Assembly (NCBI GenBank): GCA_964221845.1
Contig: CAXPZW010000037.1
Location: forward strand, 1-64,000
Reading direction: 5' to 3'
Origin: CAXPZW01 sp964221845
GTDB taxonomy: Bacteria > Bacteroidota > Bacteroidia > Flavobacteriales_D > Sanyastnellaceae
DNA: 64,000 nucleotides
Both the position numbers and the translations under genes were made by a program. This document shows, piece by piece, positions 33,673-41,630 of this stretch. Within the stretch, counting starts at the first letter, position 1. Every line of letters begins with the position of its first letter. The notes below the pieces were generated by a model. That model had not been told where the DNA came from. It was given only the letters and a program-made list of their open reading frames with translations, and did not search any database.

Positions 33673-34956
33673 ATGAACGCCCCCGCCACTCCCCTTGCCG
33701 AACGCATGCGTCCCTTGACGCTCGACGACTACATGGGCCAGGACCATTTGGTGGGCGAGGGCAGCGTGCTACGCCGCGCGATTGAGGCCGGCAACATCCC
33801 CTCCATGATTTTCTGGGGACCGCCTGGGGTGGGCAAGACCACTTTGGCGACCATCATTTCGCACCAACTCAACCGGCCCTTTTACACGCTTTCGGCCATC
33901 AACTCCGGGGTGAAGGACATCCGCGAGGTGATTTCCAAAGTCCAGAACCAAGGGCTGTTTGGCGGCAACAATGCCATCTTGTTCATCGACGAGATCCACC
34001 GCTTCAGCAAAAGCCAACAGGACTCACTGCTGGGCGCAGTCGAAAAAGGCACCATCACCTTGATCGGCGCCACCACCGAAAACCCGTCGTTTGAAGTCAT
34101 CTCAGCACTGCTCAGCCGGAGCCAGGTGTATGTGATGAAAAGCTTTGACCGTGACGCCATGCGCTCCTTGGTCAGCCGAGCGCTGGAAAAGGACGAGATG
34201 CTGCGCGCACGCACCATAGATATCCAAGAGGAAGAGGCCCTCTTCCGACTCTCGGGAGGCGATGCGCGCAAACTGCTCAACTCGCTCGAGCTGGTGGTCA
34301 ACATGAACCCGCAAGACCCGTTGGTGATCACCAATGATCTGGTGACAGACGCCATCCAAGAAAACCTGGCCCTCTACGACAAAGGCGGCGAACAACACTA
34401 CGATGTCATTTCGGCCTTTATCAAATCCATCCGCGGCTCGGATCCCAATGCAGCGGTCTATTACCTCGCTCGCATGGTGGAGGGTGGGGAGGATCCCAAA
34501 TTCATCGCCCGGCGCTTGGTTATTCTGGCCTCTGAAGACATCGGCTTGGCCAACCCCAATGCCCTGCTCTTGGCCACCGCCACCTTCGAGGCCATCGAAC
34601 GCATCGGCTGGCCTGAAGGACGGATCGTGCTGAGCCAATGCGCAATCTACCTGGCCTCCTCTCCCAAAAGCAACGCTTCGTACAAAGCCATCGGCGAAGC
34701 CCAATCCAAAGTGCGCGAAACCGGCGCCTTGTCGGTACCGCTCCACATCCGCAATGCGCCCACCAAGCTCATGAAGGACCTTGGCTACGGCAGCAACTAT
34801 GAGTACTCCCACGATTACGACCGCGGCTTCTCCCCCCAAGAATACCTCCCCGAGGAGATCAAAGGCACCCGCTTTTACACCCCAGGCAGCAATCCTGCGG
34901 AGGGTAAGTTGGCGGCTTATTTGAAGTCGCTTTGGGGGGACAAGTACAAGTATTGA
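33673..34956 (+). CDS. rarA: Replication-associated recombination protein A (AAA+ ATPase)
   Basis: The 427-residue protein starts MNAPATPLAERMRPLTLDDY, then MGQDHLVGEGSVLRRAIEAG. The Walker A is MIFWGPPGVGKTTLATIIS and Walker B AILFIDEIHRFSKSQQDSLL. The sensor region TITLIGATTENPSFEVISAL and the C-terminal clamp-loader-like domain (EGRIVLSQCAIYLASSPKSN, then NAPTKLMKDLGYG) complete RarA/MgsA. It acts at stalled forks with the clamp and SSB. It is divergent from the M61 gene. Confidence 0.96.
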   Translation: MNAPATPLAERMRPLTLDDYMGQDHLVGEGSVLRRAIEAGNIPSMIFWGPPGVGKTTLATIISHQLNRPFYTLSAINSGVKDIREVISKVQNQGLFGGNNAILFIDEIHRFSKSQQDSLLGAVEKGTITLIGATTENPSFEVISALLSRSQVYVMKSFDRDAMRSLVSRALEKDEMLRARTIDIQEEEALFRLSGGDARKLLNSLELVVNMNPQDPLVITNDLVTDAIQENLALYDKGGEQHYDVISAFIKSIRGSDPNAAVYYLARMVEGGEDPKFIARRLVILASEDIGLANPNALLLATATFEAIERIGWPEGRIVLSQCAIYLASSPKSNASYKAIGEAQSKVRETGALSVPLHIRNAPTKLMKDLGYGSNYEYSHDYDRGFSPQEYLPEEIKGTRFYTPGSNPAEGKLAAYLKSLWGDKYKY

Positions 34957-34972
34957 GCGCGTAGGTATTTTC

Positions 34973-35010
34973 GAGTGCAAGAGGAAGTGCAAGCGGTGAG
35001 TGCAAGAGAT
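34973..35010. repeat. Intergenic repeat, GTGCAAG modules (copy 3)
   Basis: GAGTGCAAGAGG is followed by GTGCAAGCGGTGAGTGCAAG (34987-35006). The same 20-base string with one change is at 40462-40481. The rest of the 200-bp gap holds only the fba terminator. Confidence 0.6.
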
Positions 35011-35106
35011 GGAAGGTGCCAGACCGGTCAGAGTGCTGGTTTGTCTTCATCTAGTAGCGCCGAGTACACGCGGCACGAACCAACCAGTGGTGACGACAAG
35101 GGAACA

Positions 35107-35135
35107 AAAAAGGCCCCGAAACTCGGAGCCTTTTT
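35107..35135 (-). terminator. Rho-independent terminator of the aldolase gene
   Basis: The stem AAAAAGGCCCCGA/TCGGAGCCTTTTT has one mismatch and a three-base loop, with a T run on the minus strand. It lies just past the aldolase stop. Confidence 0.85.
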
Positions 35136-35156
35136 CAATGGGTTATACCGCCAGGA

Positions 35157-36224
35157 CTATGCGTTGCGGTTCAGAGCGTTGAGGTCGTCGAAGGCCATTT
35201 TGAGGCGTTCGATAAACGTTTGCTCCGCCACACGCAGCCATTTGCGGGGGTCGTAGTATTTCTTGTTGGGGACATCGTCGCCGTCGGGGTTGCCGATTTG
35301 GCTGTTGAGGTAATCGATGTTGCCGGTTACGTAGTCGCGCACGCCGCTGAGGAAGGCCCACTGCATGTCGGTGTCGATGTTCATCTTGATGGCGCCGTAC
35401 TCGATGGCCTCGCGGATGTGTTCTTGGCTTGAGCCTGAGCCGCCGTGGAACACGAAGTTCACAGGGTTGTGGCCGGTGCCGAACTTCTCTTGGATGTAGT
35501 CCTGCGAGTTCTTGAGGATCTTAGGAGTCAGGGTCACGTTGCCGGGCTTGTAAACGCCGTGCACGTTGCCAAAGGCCGCGGCCACGGTAAAGCGGTGCGA
35601 GATGGCGTTCAGGTGCTCGTAAGCGTACGCCACTTCTTCTGGCTGGGTGTACAGCTTGGAAGAGTCGATGCCGGTGTTGTCCACGCCGTCTTCCTCACCG
35701 CCGGTCACGCCGAGCTCGATTTCCAGGGTCATGCCCATGGCGCTCATGCGCTTGTGGTACTCGGCACACGTGGCGATGTTTTCTTCGAGAGGCTCCTCAC
35801 TCAGGTCGATCATGTGAGAGCTGTAGAGCGGACGGCCGGTAGCTTCAAAGTGACGCTCGCTGGCGTCCAACAACCCGTCGATCCATGGCAAGAGTTTGCG
35901 GGCGCAGTGGTCGGTGTGCAGGATCACGGGCACTTCGTACGCCTCAGCGAGGGTATGTACGTGGTGTGCGGCCGAGATGCTGCCGAGCACGGTGGCGCGC
36001 TGGTGCTCGTTGCTCAGGCCTTTGCCCGCGTAGAACTGGGCACCGCCGTTGGAGAGTTGCACAATCACGGGTGAGTTGACCTCACGCGCGGTTTCCAATA
36101 CGCCGTTCAGCGAGTTGGTGCCCACCACGTTGACCGCGGGCAGGGCGTAATTGTTGTCGTTGGCGTGTTGGAGCAACTCCTGCACTTCGTCGCCGTGCAG
36201 CACTCCTGATCGAAATCGGGCCAT
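35157..36224 (-). CDS. fbaA: Class II fructose-bisphosphate aldolase
   Basis: The 355-residue protein starts MARFRSGVLHGDEVQELLQH. It contains YALPAVNVVGTNSLNGVLET, VPVILHTDHCARKLLPWIDG (zinc His), SSHMIDLSEEPLEENIATCA, FGNVHGVYKPGNVTLTPKIL (zinc His) and FVFHGGSGSSQEHIREAIEY. This is the FbaA-type class II enzyme, cleaving or forming fructose-1,6-bisphosphate in glycolysis and gluconeogenesis. The length fits (about 355-360). It is monocistronic with a clear terminator. Confidence 0.98.
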   Translation of the reverse strand: MARFRSGVLHGDEVQELLQHANDNNYALPAVNVVGTNSLNGVLETAREVNSPVIVQLSNGGAQFYAGKGLSNEHQRATVLGSISAAHHVHTLAEAYEVPVILHTDHCARKLLPWIDGLLDASERHFEATGRPLYSSHMIDLSEEPLEENIATCAEYHKRMSAMGMTLEIELGVTGGEEDGVDNTGIDSSKLYTQPEEVAYAYEHLNAISHRFTVAAAFGNVHGVYKPGNVTLTPKILKNSQDYIQEKFGTGHNPVNFVFHGGSGSSQEHIREAIEYGAIKMNIDTDMQWAFLSGVRDYVTGNIDYLNSQIGNPDGDDVPNKKYYDPRKWLRVAEQTFIERLKMAFDDLNALNRNA

Positions 36225-36337
36225 GGTTCTCTAGTGGTTTGGTCGCGAATTTACATCACGCAGTGGCATCTGGGGCCCTGAAACGGGCAAGGTTTTCGTT
36301 TCGATGTAGTCTGTACACGGATTCCGATCTTGCACCC

Positions 36338-37138
36338 GTGAACGTCACCGATCAACTCGGCATCGCCCTCGCATTTGACCGCTCGCCGCAGCGGATTGTG
36401 TCTTTGGTCCCTTCCATCACCGAGTGGTTGTGGGACATGGGGCTCGAAGACCGCGTGGTGGGCATCACCAAATTCTGCGTCCGCCCCGAAACTTGGTTCC
36501 GCAGCAAACCCCGCATCGGCGGCACCAAACAAGTCCACCTCGACCGCCTACTCCCGCTGAAGCCCGACTTGGTCATCGCTAACAAAGAGGAAAACGCCGC
36601 CGCCGACGTAGAAGCCATCCGCGCAGCCGGCATCCCGGTTTGGACCAGCGATGTCCGCACCTGGGACGACGCCATTGAGATGATGCACCTGCTCGGTGAA
36701 CTGTTGGAAGTGGCAGACAAAGCGTCAGCCCTCAACACGGAATTGGAGCAATCCGCCCCCAATCCAATCACACTCTCCAAACGCGCCGCATACGCCGTCT
36801 GGAACGCACCCCTCATACTCGCCGGCACCGACACCTTCATCCACGACATCCTGGCCCGCCTTGGATTTGAAAACGTCGTCCAAACCACCCGCTACCCCGC
36901 CTTCACCGACCCAGAACTAGAAGCCACGCACCCGGAAGTACTTCTGCTCCCTTCAGAGCCGTTTTCATTTGCTGAAAAGCACCTGCCCGCCTTGCAGGCA
37001 CGCTTCCCCAATACTCAACTCGTCTTGGTGGATGGTGAGGTGTTTAGTTGGTATGGAAGCCGCATGAAGTATGTTAGAGAGTACGGAGAGCGACTTAGGG
37101 AGGAGTTGGGCAGAATAAGGAGTCTCAAAGACTGTTAA
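36338..37138 (+). CDS. Periplasmic-binding-protein-like (BtuF/cobalamin or iron-chelate type) protein
   Basis: The 266-residue protein begins at GTG 36338, VNVTDQLGIALAFDRSPQRI, followed by VSLVPSITEWLWDMGLEDRV, VGITKFCVRPETWFRSKPRI and GGTKQVHLDRLLPLKPDLVI. This is the helical-backbone metal-receptor fold of the BtuF/FhuD type. No signal peptide or lipobox is visible, as in many Bacteroidota members. From about 37040 codon use changes (AGA, AGG, ATA, CTT appear), coinciding with the start of the AT-rich block downstream. Ligand unknown. Confidence 0.8.
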   Translation: MNVTDQLGIALAFDRSPQRIVSLVPSITEWLWDMGLEDRVVGITKFCVRPETWFRSKPRIGGTKQVHLDRLLPLKPDLVIANKEENAAADVEAIRAAGIPVWTSDVRTWDDAIEMMHLLGELLEVADKASALNTELEQSAPNPITLSKRAAYAVWNAPLILAGTDTFIHDILARLGFENVVQTTRYPAFTDPELEATHPEVLLLPSEPFSFAEKHLPALQARFPNTQLVLVDGEVFSWYGSRMKYVREYGERLREELGRIRSLKDC

Positions 37139-37185
37139 CTGAGTACATTAGAAGTTGATTTCACGAGTAATAATTGAAGGGGTTT

Positions 37186-38436
37186 ATGGAGTTGAATGCA
37201 CTGATTTATTTTCTTTCTGCTGGATTCATTCTTTCAAATTCATTGGTTTTAGGCCTATTATTCCTTATAGCCAAGTCTGACAACAGAGGGGCAAACATCT
37301 TTCTTGGACTATTTTTTTGGAGTATTGCAGGTAACTTATGTAATGATTTTCTTACCTATTTCCAGATCAATGAAGAATTAGGTGTCTCGCTGTTCATAGT
37401 TGAACCTTTTCTTTTTAGCCTGCCGCTGTTGTTCCTCTATTTATTGGCAACAATGAATAAAGAGATCAGAACATGGCACTACCTACTCTTTCTCCCAGGT
37501 GTTCTCCATAATATATTGATACACTCTGATGGATTGTTCTTCAAAGAGAGTGTCACGACCATTTTTGAAACAATCGTTTACTTCTTGGAGATCGCTTTGT
37601 TGGTATATGCGTACAGCCTATTACGTTACCACCATAAGAGGATATTCGATTATTATTCGGATATAGAGAATAAAACGCTTGCCTGGTTAAAAAGCATTTT
37701 TGCTCTGAATGTCCTGGTTCATTTATTCAGTATATCCACGTTTATCATGGATCTGTCGCATATGGAGGTTCTTGAATTCGCAATAGACACCTTTGCCATA
37801 GGCCTAACCTTATTCATGGTTTTCTGGACTGCTTATAATGGCTTTTCACAGCCAGGAATCTTCAAGCAACAGCTTTCATTGACCGTTCCTAATCTAGGAA
37901 GCATTGAAACAACTATTCTTAAGCAAACCCGAGATGTCAACTTGGAAAAGGACATGATCGGCACAGTTGAGAAGAGTAGCACCACCCATTTAACAAAAGA
38001 TAGAGCTCCCATCTCAGGCCAGCACAGTCATAAGCCTAAAGAAAACGAACCGCAATGTGGCGGGGGGAAGTCGATGATCTCTGATTTTGACATGCAACGA
38101 TTTAATGCAATTAAAGAGCTCATTTGGGAACAAGAACTCTTCACCAAGCCAAAATTGACTTTACGTGATTTATCAGAAGCAGCAGATTTGAAGGAGAAGG
38201 AATTATCACGTTTGATAAATGAGTGTGGGCAAATCAGTTTTTACCAGCTTATCAACGGTTATCGTATAGACAAATTCAAAGCTTTGTCGGAAACTTCAAA
38301 GGCTGACGAATTGTCAATTTGGGGATTGGCAATGGAAGTTGGGTTTTCTTCAAAGTCAGCATTTTATAGCTTGTTCAAAGAGCATGAGGCAATGACTCCG
38401 TTACAATACCAAACGGCTCAAAAAAAGTCCATCTAG
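37186..38436 (+). CDS. Membrane-bound AraC-type transcriptional regulator
   Basis: The 416-residue protein has about six or seven membrane helices in the first 215 residues (LIYFLSAGFILSNSLVLGLL, NIFLGLFFWSIAGNLCNDFL, YLLFLPGVLHNILIHS and others). A polar linker follows. The C-terminal AraC-type DNA-binding domain (about 305-416) has LTLRDLSEAADLKEKELSRL, FYQLINGYRIDKFKALSET and IWGLAMEVGFSSKSAFYSLF. Such 7TM-AraC regulators couple a membrane signal to transcription in Bacteroidota. Base composition is much more AT-rich than the flanks. I start at ATG 37186; an upstream TTG is possible. Confidence 0.85.
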   Translation: MELNALIYFLSAGFILSNSLVLGLLFLIAKSDNRGANIFLGLFFWSIAGNLCNDFLTYFQINEELGVSLFIVEPFLFSLPLLFLYLLATMNKEIRTWHYLLFLPGVLHNILIHSDGLFFKESVTTIFETIVYFLEIALLVYAYSLLRYHHKRIFDYYSDIENKTLAWLKSIFALNVLVHLFSISTFIMDLSHMEVLEFAIDTFAIGLTLFMVFWTAYNGFSQPGIFKQQLSLTVPNLGSIETTILKQTRDVNLEKDMIGTVEKSSTTHLTKDRAPISGQHSHKPKENEPQCGGGKSMISDFDMQRFNAIKELIWEQELFTKPKLTLRDLSEAADLKEKELSRLINECGQISFYQLINGYRIDKFKALSETSKADELSIWGLAMEVGFSSKSAFYSLFKEHEAMTPLQYQTAQKKSI

Positions 38437-38517
38437 AAGCAGAAGGACTGTTTTCATTGACTGTACCCCTTGTTGGAGTAATGGTTCAGTTATGCTTGCA
38501 GAAAAAATATCTGAATT

Positions 38518-39213
38518 ATGAAACAAACAATTGGAAGCTGCCTCTTACTAATGACGGTTGCTGTAACTGCGAATGCGCAAAGCTATTTAGGACAATGGTA
38601 TTCGGAGGAGATTGACACCTACTTGTTGTTTGATGCTGATAGTCTCGTTTATGCATACGGAGTCCAACCAGAGGATTGCTATGAGTTCGAAACATTCGCA
38701 CACGTTGACAATGGCGAATTCATTGATATCTCTGACGTTGATGGGTCATTGTCGATTCCGTATGTGTTGGTGGCAGACACATTACTCATAGAAGAAGAGG
38801 AAGGTGAGGTAGCTTTTGTTGTCAACAACCAAGATTTGAGTTCATTACTGAATTGTGCGGATTTATATTCTTGGTCCTGTGGTAGTCAAGGGTGTTATCA
38901 AACAGATGCAGGAGAAGGCGATTATCTGACAGAAGTTGACTGTGCAGAATTTTGTTCGTTCACATCCATTGAGGAGGTCGAAGTAAAACGAGTACTGGTT
39001 TACCCTAATCCTTTCAGAGACCATGCAGTACTCGAGTTCAAGGACAACCCGATTGAATACAATTTATACGATATCAACGGCAGAATCCATCGATCTGAAA
39101 GAGTGATAGGAAAACGTTTAGAGCTTAACAAGGGAGACCTGCCATCAGGCATTTACCATTTGGAGGTGGTTTGGAAATCCACAGTATCAACGGTAAGACT
39201 GATCATAGAGTAG
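38518..39213 (+). CDS. Secreted protein with C-terminal T9SS type A sorting domain
   Basis: The 231-residue protein has a signal peptide (MKQTIGSCLLLMTVAVTANA). The mature domain has two pairs of cysteines, including CYEFETF and a Cys-rich stretch WSCGSQGCYQTDAGEGDYLT followed by CAEFC. The last 75 residues are the type A sorting domain: VLVYPNPFRDHAVLEF, YNLYDINGRIH, and LPSGIYHLEVVW with a final VRLIIE. It should be secreted by the T9SS and anchored on the surface. The function is unknown. AT-rich, like its neighbours. Confidence 0.88.
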   Translation: MKQTIGSCLLLMTVAVTANAQSYLGQWYSEEIDTYLLFDADSLVYAYGVQPEDCYEFETFAHVDNGEFIDISDVDGSLSIPYVLVADTLLIEEEEGEVAFVVNNQDLSSLLNCADLYSWSCGSQGCYQTDAGEGDYLTEVDCAEFCSFTSIEEVEVKRVLVYPNPFRDHAVLEFKDNPIEYNLYDINGRIHRSERVIGKRLELNKGDLPSGIYHLEVVWKSTVSTVRLIIE

Positions 39214-39260
39214 GAAGTACGAACAATAGTCGACCGAACGAATCAGAGGAAACTAAGATA

Positions 39261-40238
39261 ATGAATACGACAGCAGTGATAATGGCCTTGGTATTTGGGA
39301 TTTTCCTGGTAGGCGCTTTAAATTCTTGCAAACACGACCCAATTGGCAAATCCGGTTGTACGGACATCAACGCGTGCAATTACGACCTAGATGCTACAGT
39401 GGACAATGGTTCATGCAATTATGAACAGTTTGGGTATGATTGTGACGGAAACATTATTAGCATGAGGACTGCACTTGACCATGCGTATGAATGTGAATCT
39501 GTTTTGGGGCCACTTCCGAGATTTAGTTGCGCTGACGCGATAGAAGTTCCAAGTACTCTAAATGGTATTCCCCAAACTTATCCGGAAACAGAGGAAGGAA
39601 ATGGCAGTCCGGATCCAAATGACTGTGACCATCCATGGGCTTTTGGTATGGCTTGTCAAACAGGAAATAAAGTCGGTCGATATCAAGGGTTAAATCCAGA
39701 TGGCTCTGAAAATTCTGATGTTGTGTTCATGACCTTTTGCCGCGATGGAGGATTGGGTGTTATTGGACATAAACTTTCTACTGGGGAAACGTGCTTCTTT
39801 TCAATAGTTGATGGTGGTGACCCGAATAATTCCCCAATGCCAGGGGAGAATGGATATAATGAAGCATGGATGACCCCAAGCGTTGTAGCTGCTGATAATT
39901 GTCAGAATTGTCATATGGCAAGCCCTTTTTTGCATACACCAGCGGTTGACCAATTAATGAATCCAGATAATCCAACAGAACTACTCGTTCCATTAACAGG
40001 AAATAACCCTTATTCTATTATTGGAACAGAATTTCATCAACCACATACCACAACTATTCAGAACTCTTGTACGTCTTGTCACCGACCTCAATGCACCCAA
40101 CATTTTGAGAACTATCCTTTGGATGAATTAACAATGCCCCCACCGTTCCAAAATGCAACGGAATTTGACCATAGTTCAATTAGTAATGCAGATAGACAAG
40201 CGATAAGGGATTGGTGTAATATTTTGGATCTTAATTAA
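39261..40238 (+). CDS. Lipoprotein with two c-type haem motifs
   Basis: The 325-residue protein has a signal with lipobox (FGIFLVGALNSCKHDP, Cys near residue 23). Next is the Bacteroidota Cys/Asn/Asp-rich module GCTDINACNYDLDATVDNGS followed by CNYEQFGYDCDGN. Two CxxCH haem c sites are present, DNCQNCHMAS (near 214) and SCTSCHRPQC (near 272). More cysteines lie between 70 and 150. It resembles secreted cytochrome c-like proteins but I do not recognise a named family. It would sit on the outer membrane or periplasmic face. AT-rich; same block as the regulator and cargo gene. Confidence 0.8.
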   Translation: MNTTAVIMALVFGIFLVGALNSCKHDPIGKSGCTDINACNYDLDATVDNGSCNYEQFGYDCDGNIISMRTALDHAYECESVLGPLPRFSCADAIEVPSTLNGIPQTYPETEEGNGSPDPNDCDHPWAFGMACQTGNKVGRYQGLNPDGSENSDVVFMTFCRDGGLGVIGHKLSTGETCFFSIVDGGDPNNSPMPGENGYNEAWMTPSVVAADNCQNCHMASPFLHTPAVDQLMNPDNPTELLVPLTGNNPYSIIGTEFHQPHTTTIQNSCTSCHRPQCTQHFENYPLDELTMPPPFQNATEFDHSSISNADRQAIRDWCNILDLN

Positions 40239-40243
40239 GAATT

Positions 40244-40380
40244 CTGTGCCCAACAAAAGCTATGAGCAATGCTGGCTCACGAAGTAGATGTAACCTCAGT
40301 GCTCGTGAGCTGCCATAGCTCCGCTTGGAGGTTTGGTTTGTTTAATTTAACCCAAATCGCAGCTTAATCTAACGGCACAG
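40244..40380. repeat. attC-like large imperfect hairpin at the end of the AT-rich block
   Basis: Outer arms CTGTGCC (40244-40250) and GGCACAG (40374-40380) pair perfectly. Inside them AGCTATG/CATAGCT (40258-40264, 40314-40320) and GCTCACGA/TCGTGAGC (40275-40282, 40303-40310) also pair perfectly. GCCCAAC (40248-40254) matches the inverse-core RYYYAAC of integron attC sites. A matching GTTRRRY core is not seen at the far end. It lies directly after the haem lipoprotein gene. Whether it is a degenerate attC site or a terminator-like hairpin cannot be settled from the window. Confidence 0.45.
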
Positions 40381-40461
40381 TGCAGGCCGCAACGGGGGAA
40401 GTTTCAAAACCGCACAGCGCATAGCTATACCGTTAAAAGTGTGTTCTAGTGCATGGGTTTG

Positions 40462-40553
40462 GTGCAAGCGGTTAGTGCAAGGCCATCACCAACGCCCCAC
40501 TTTTCACTCCCTGTTCGCTTGCACGAAACCCTTCCACTTGCACCTTCCCTAAG
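40462..40553. repeat. Intergenic repeat, GTGCAAG/TTTTCACT modules (copy 4)
   Basis: GTGCAAGCGGTTAGTGCAAG (40462-40481) is followed by GCCATCACCAACGCCCCAC and TTTTCACTCC. GTGCAAGCG (40462-40470) and CGCTTGCAC (40516-40524) form a perfect inverted pair. It sits between the attC-like hairpin and menB. Together they fill the 310-bp gap; no gene is seen. Confidence 0.6.
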
Positions 40554-41391
40554 GGAACTTCGGAAACTTGCTGAAGTCCCGCTTCCGCTTCTCCAAGAAG
40601 GCATTCCGGCCTTCGACCGCTTCAGCGGTACCGTAGGCCAGGCGGGTGGCTTCGCCGGCGTAGACCTGTTGGCCCACCAGTCCGTCGTCGATGAGGTTGA
40701 AGCCGAACTTGAGCATCTTGATGGCCGTAGGGCTTTTGGTCATGATTTCCTGGGCCCAGTCGTAGGCGGTTTGCTCCAACTTATCGTGAGGCACCACGCG
40801 GTTGACCATCCCCATGTCGTAGGCTTCTTGCGCCGTGTAGTCCGCGCCCAGGAAGAAGATTTCACGGGCACGCTTTTGGCCCACTTGGCGTGCCAGGTAG
40901 GCCGAGCCAAAGCCGCCGTCAAAGCTGGCCACGTCGGCATCGGTTTGCTTGAAGATGGCGTGCTCCTTGCTGGCCAAGGTGAGGTCGCACACCACGTGTA
41001 GGCTGTGTCCGCCGCCCACGGCCCAGCCGGGGACCACAGCGATCACCACCTTGTTCATGAAGCGGATTTGACGCTGCACGTCCAAGATGTTGAAGCGGTT
41101 GATGCCGTTTTCGCCTTTGTAGCCCGTGGTGGAACGCACGTTTTGATCGCCGCCTGAACAAAACGCCCAACCGCCGTCTTTGGGCGAAGGGCCTTCACCG
41201 GTGATGAGCACCACGCCAATGTCTTGGCTCTCGTGGCAGATGATGAGGGCTTCCCACAGCTCGTCCACGGTCTTGGGCGTGAACGCGTTGCGCACCTCGG
41301 GGCGGTTGAACGCAATGCGCGCCACGCCGTTGAGGCTTTTGAAGGTGATTTCCTCGTACTCTTTTTCGGTTTTCCAAGCGAGATCGGCCAT
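40549..41391 (-). CDS. menB: 1,4-dihydroxy-2-naphthoyl-CoA synthase
   Basis: The 280-residue protein starts MADLAWKTEKEYEEITFKSL. It contains RIAFNRPEVRNAFTPKTVDE, AFCSGGDQNVRSTTGYKGEN, the crotonase active-site loop VPGWAVGGGHSLHVVCDLTL, and KQTDADVASFDGGFGSAYLA, the MenB signature. It ends NAFLEKRKRDFSKFPKFP. It closes the second ring in menaquinone synthesis from o-succinylbenzoyl-CoA. Other men genes are not in the window. Upstream on the opposite strand lies the duplicated anti-sigma fragment. Confidence 0.97.
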   Translation of the reverse strand: MADLAWKTEKEYEEITFKSLNGVARIAFNRPEVRNAFTPKTVDELWEALIICHESQDIGVVLITGEGPSPKDGGWAFCSGGDQNVRSTTGYKGENGINRFNILDVQRQIRFMNKVVIAVVPGWAVGGGHSLHVVCDLTLASKEHAIFKQTDADVASFDGGFGSAYLARQVGQKRAREIFFLGADYTAQEAYDMGMVNRVVPHDKLEQTAYDWAQEIMTKSPTAIKMLKFGFNLIDDGLVGQQVYAGEATRLAYGTAEAVEGRNAFLEKRKRDFSKFPKFP

Positions 41392-41451
41392 GATGGTGGG
41401 TTTGACGTGTTCAAAGCTAAACACTTTGTGTGGGCTCCGGTTCCCAGGTTA

Positions 41452-41555
41452 CGCAAGAAGTGCCCGCTGTCACACCAGCACAGGCACTTGCCTATACTCA
41501 CGTAAAGCCGCAGCTGACACCTACTCCGCTCATGGCCTCGTTGGACAAAACCCCC
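41452..41555 (+). pseudogene. Fragment of a second candidate anti-sigma gene (duplicate of 6729-6832)
   Basis: These 104 bases match 6729-6832 with 10 mismatches and no gap. The frame reads QEVPAVTPAQALAYTHVKPQ and onward to SLDKTPD. No sigma gene or membrane helix precedes it, and a stop comes at about 41618, so it is a leftover or a transposed piece. It lies between menB and the patatin gene, on the patatin strand. Confidence 0.8.
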
Positions 41556-41630
41556 GATGAAAAACCCACCGTTCAAAAATCAACACCCGCGCATCCACCC
41601 ACACCCCCTTTTTCCTGAAGTTTGACGTCA

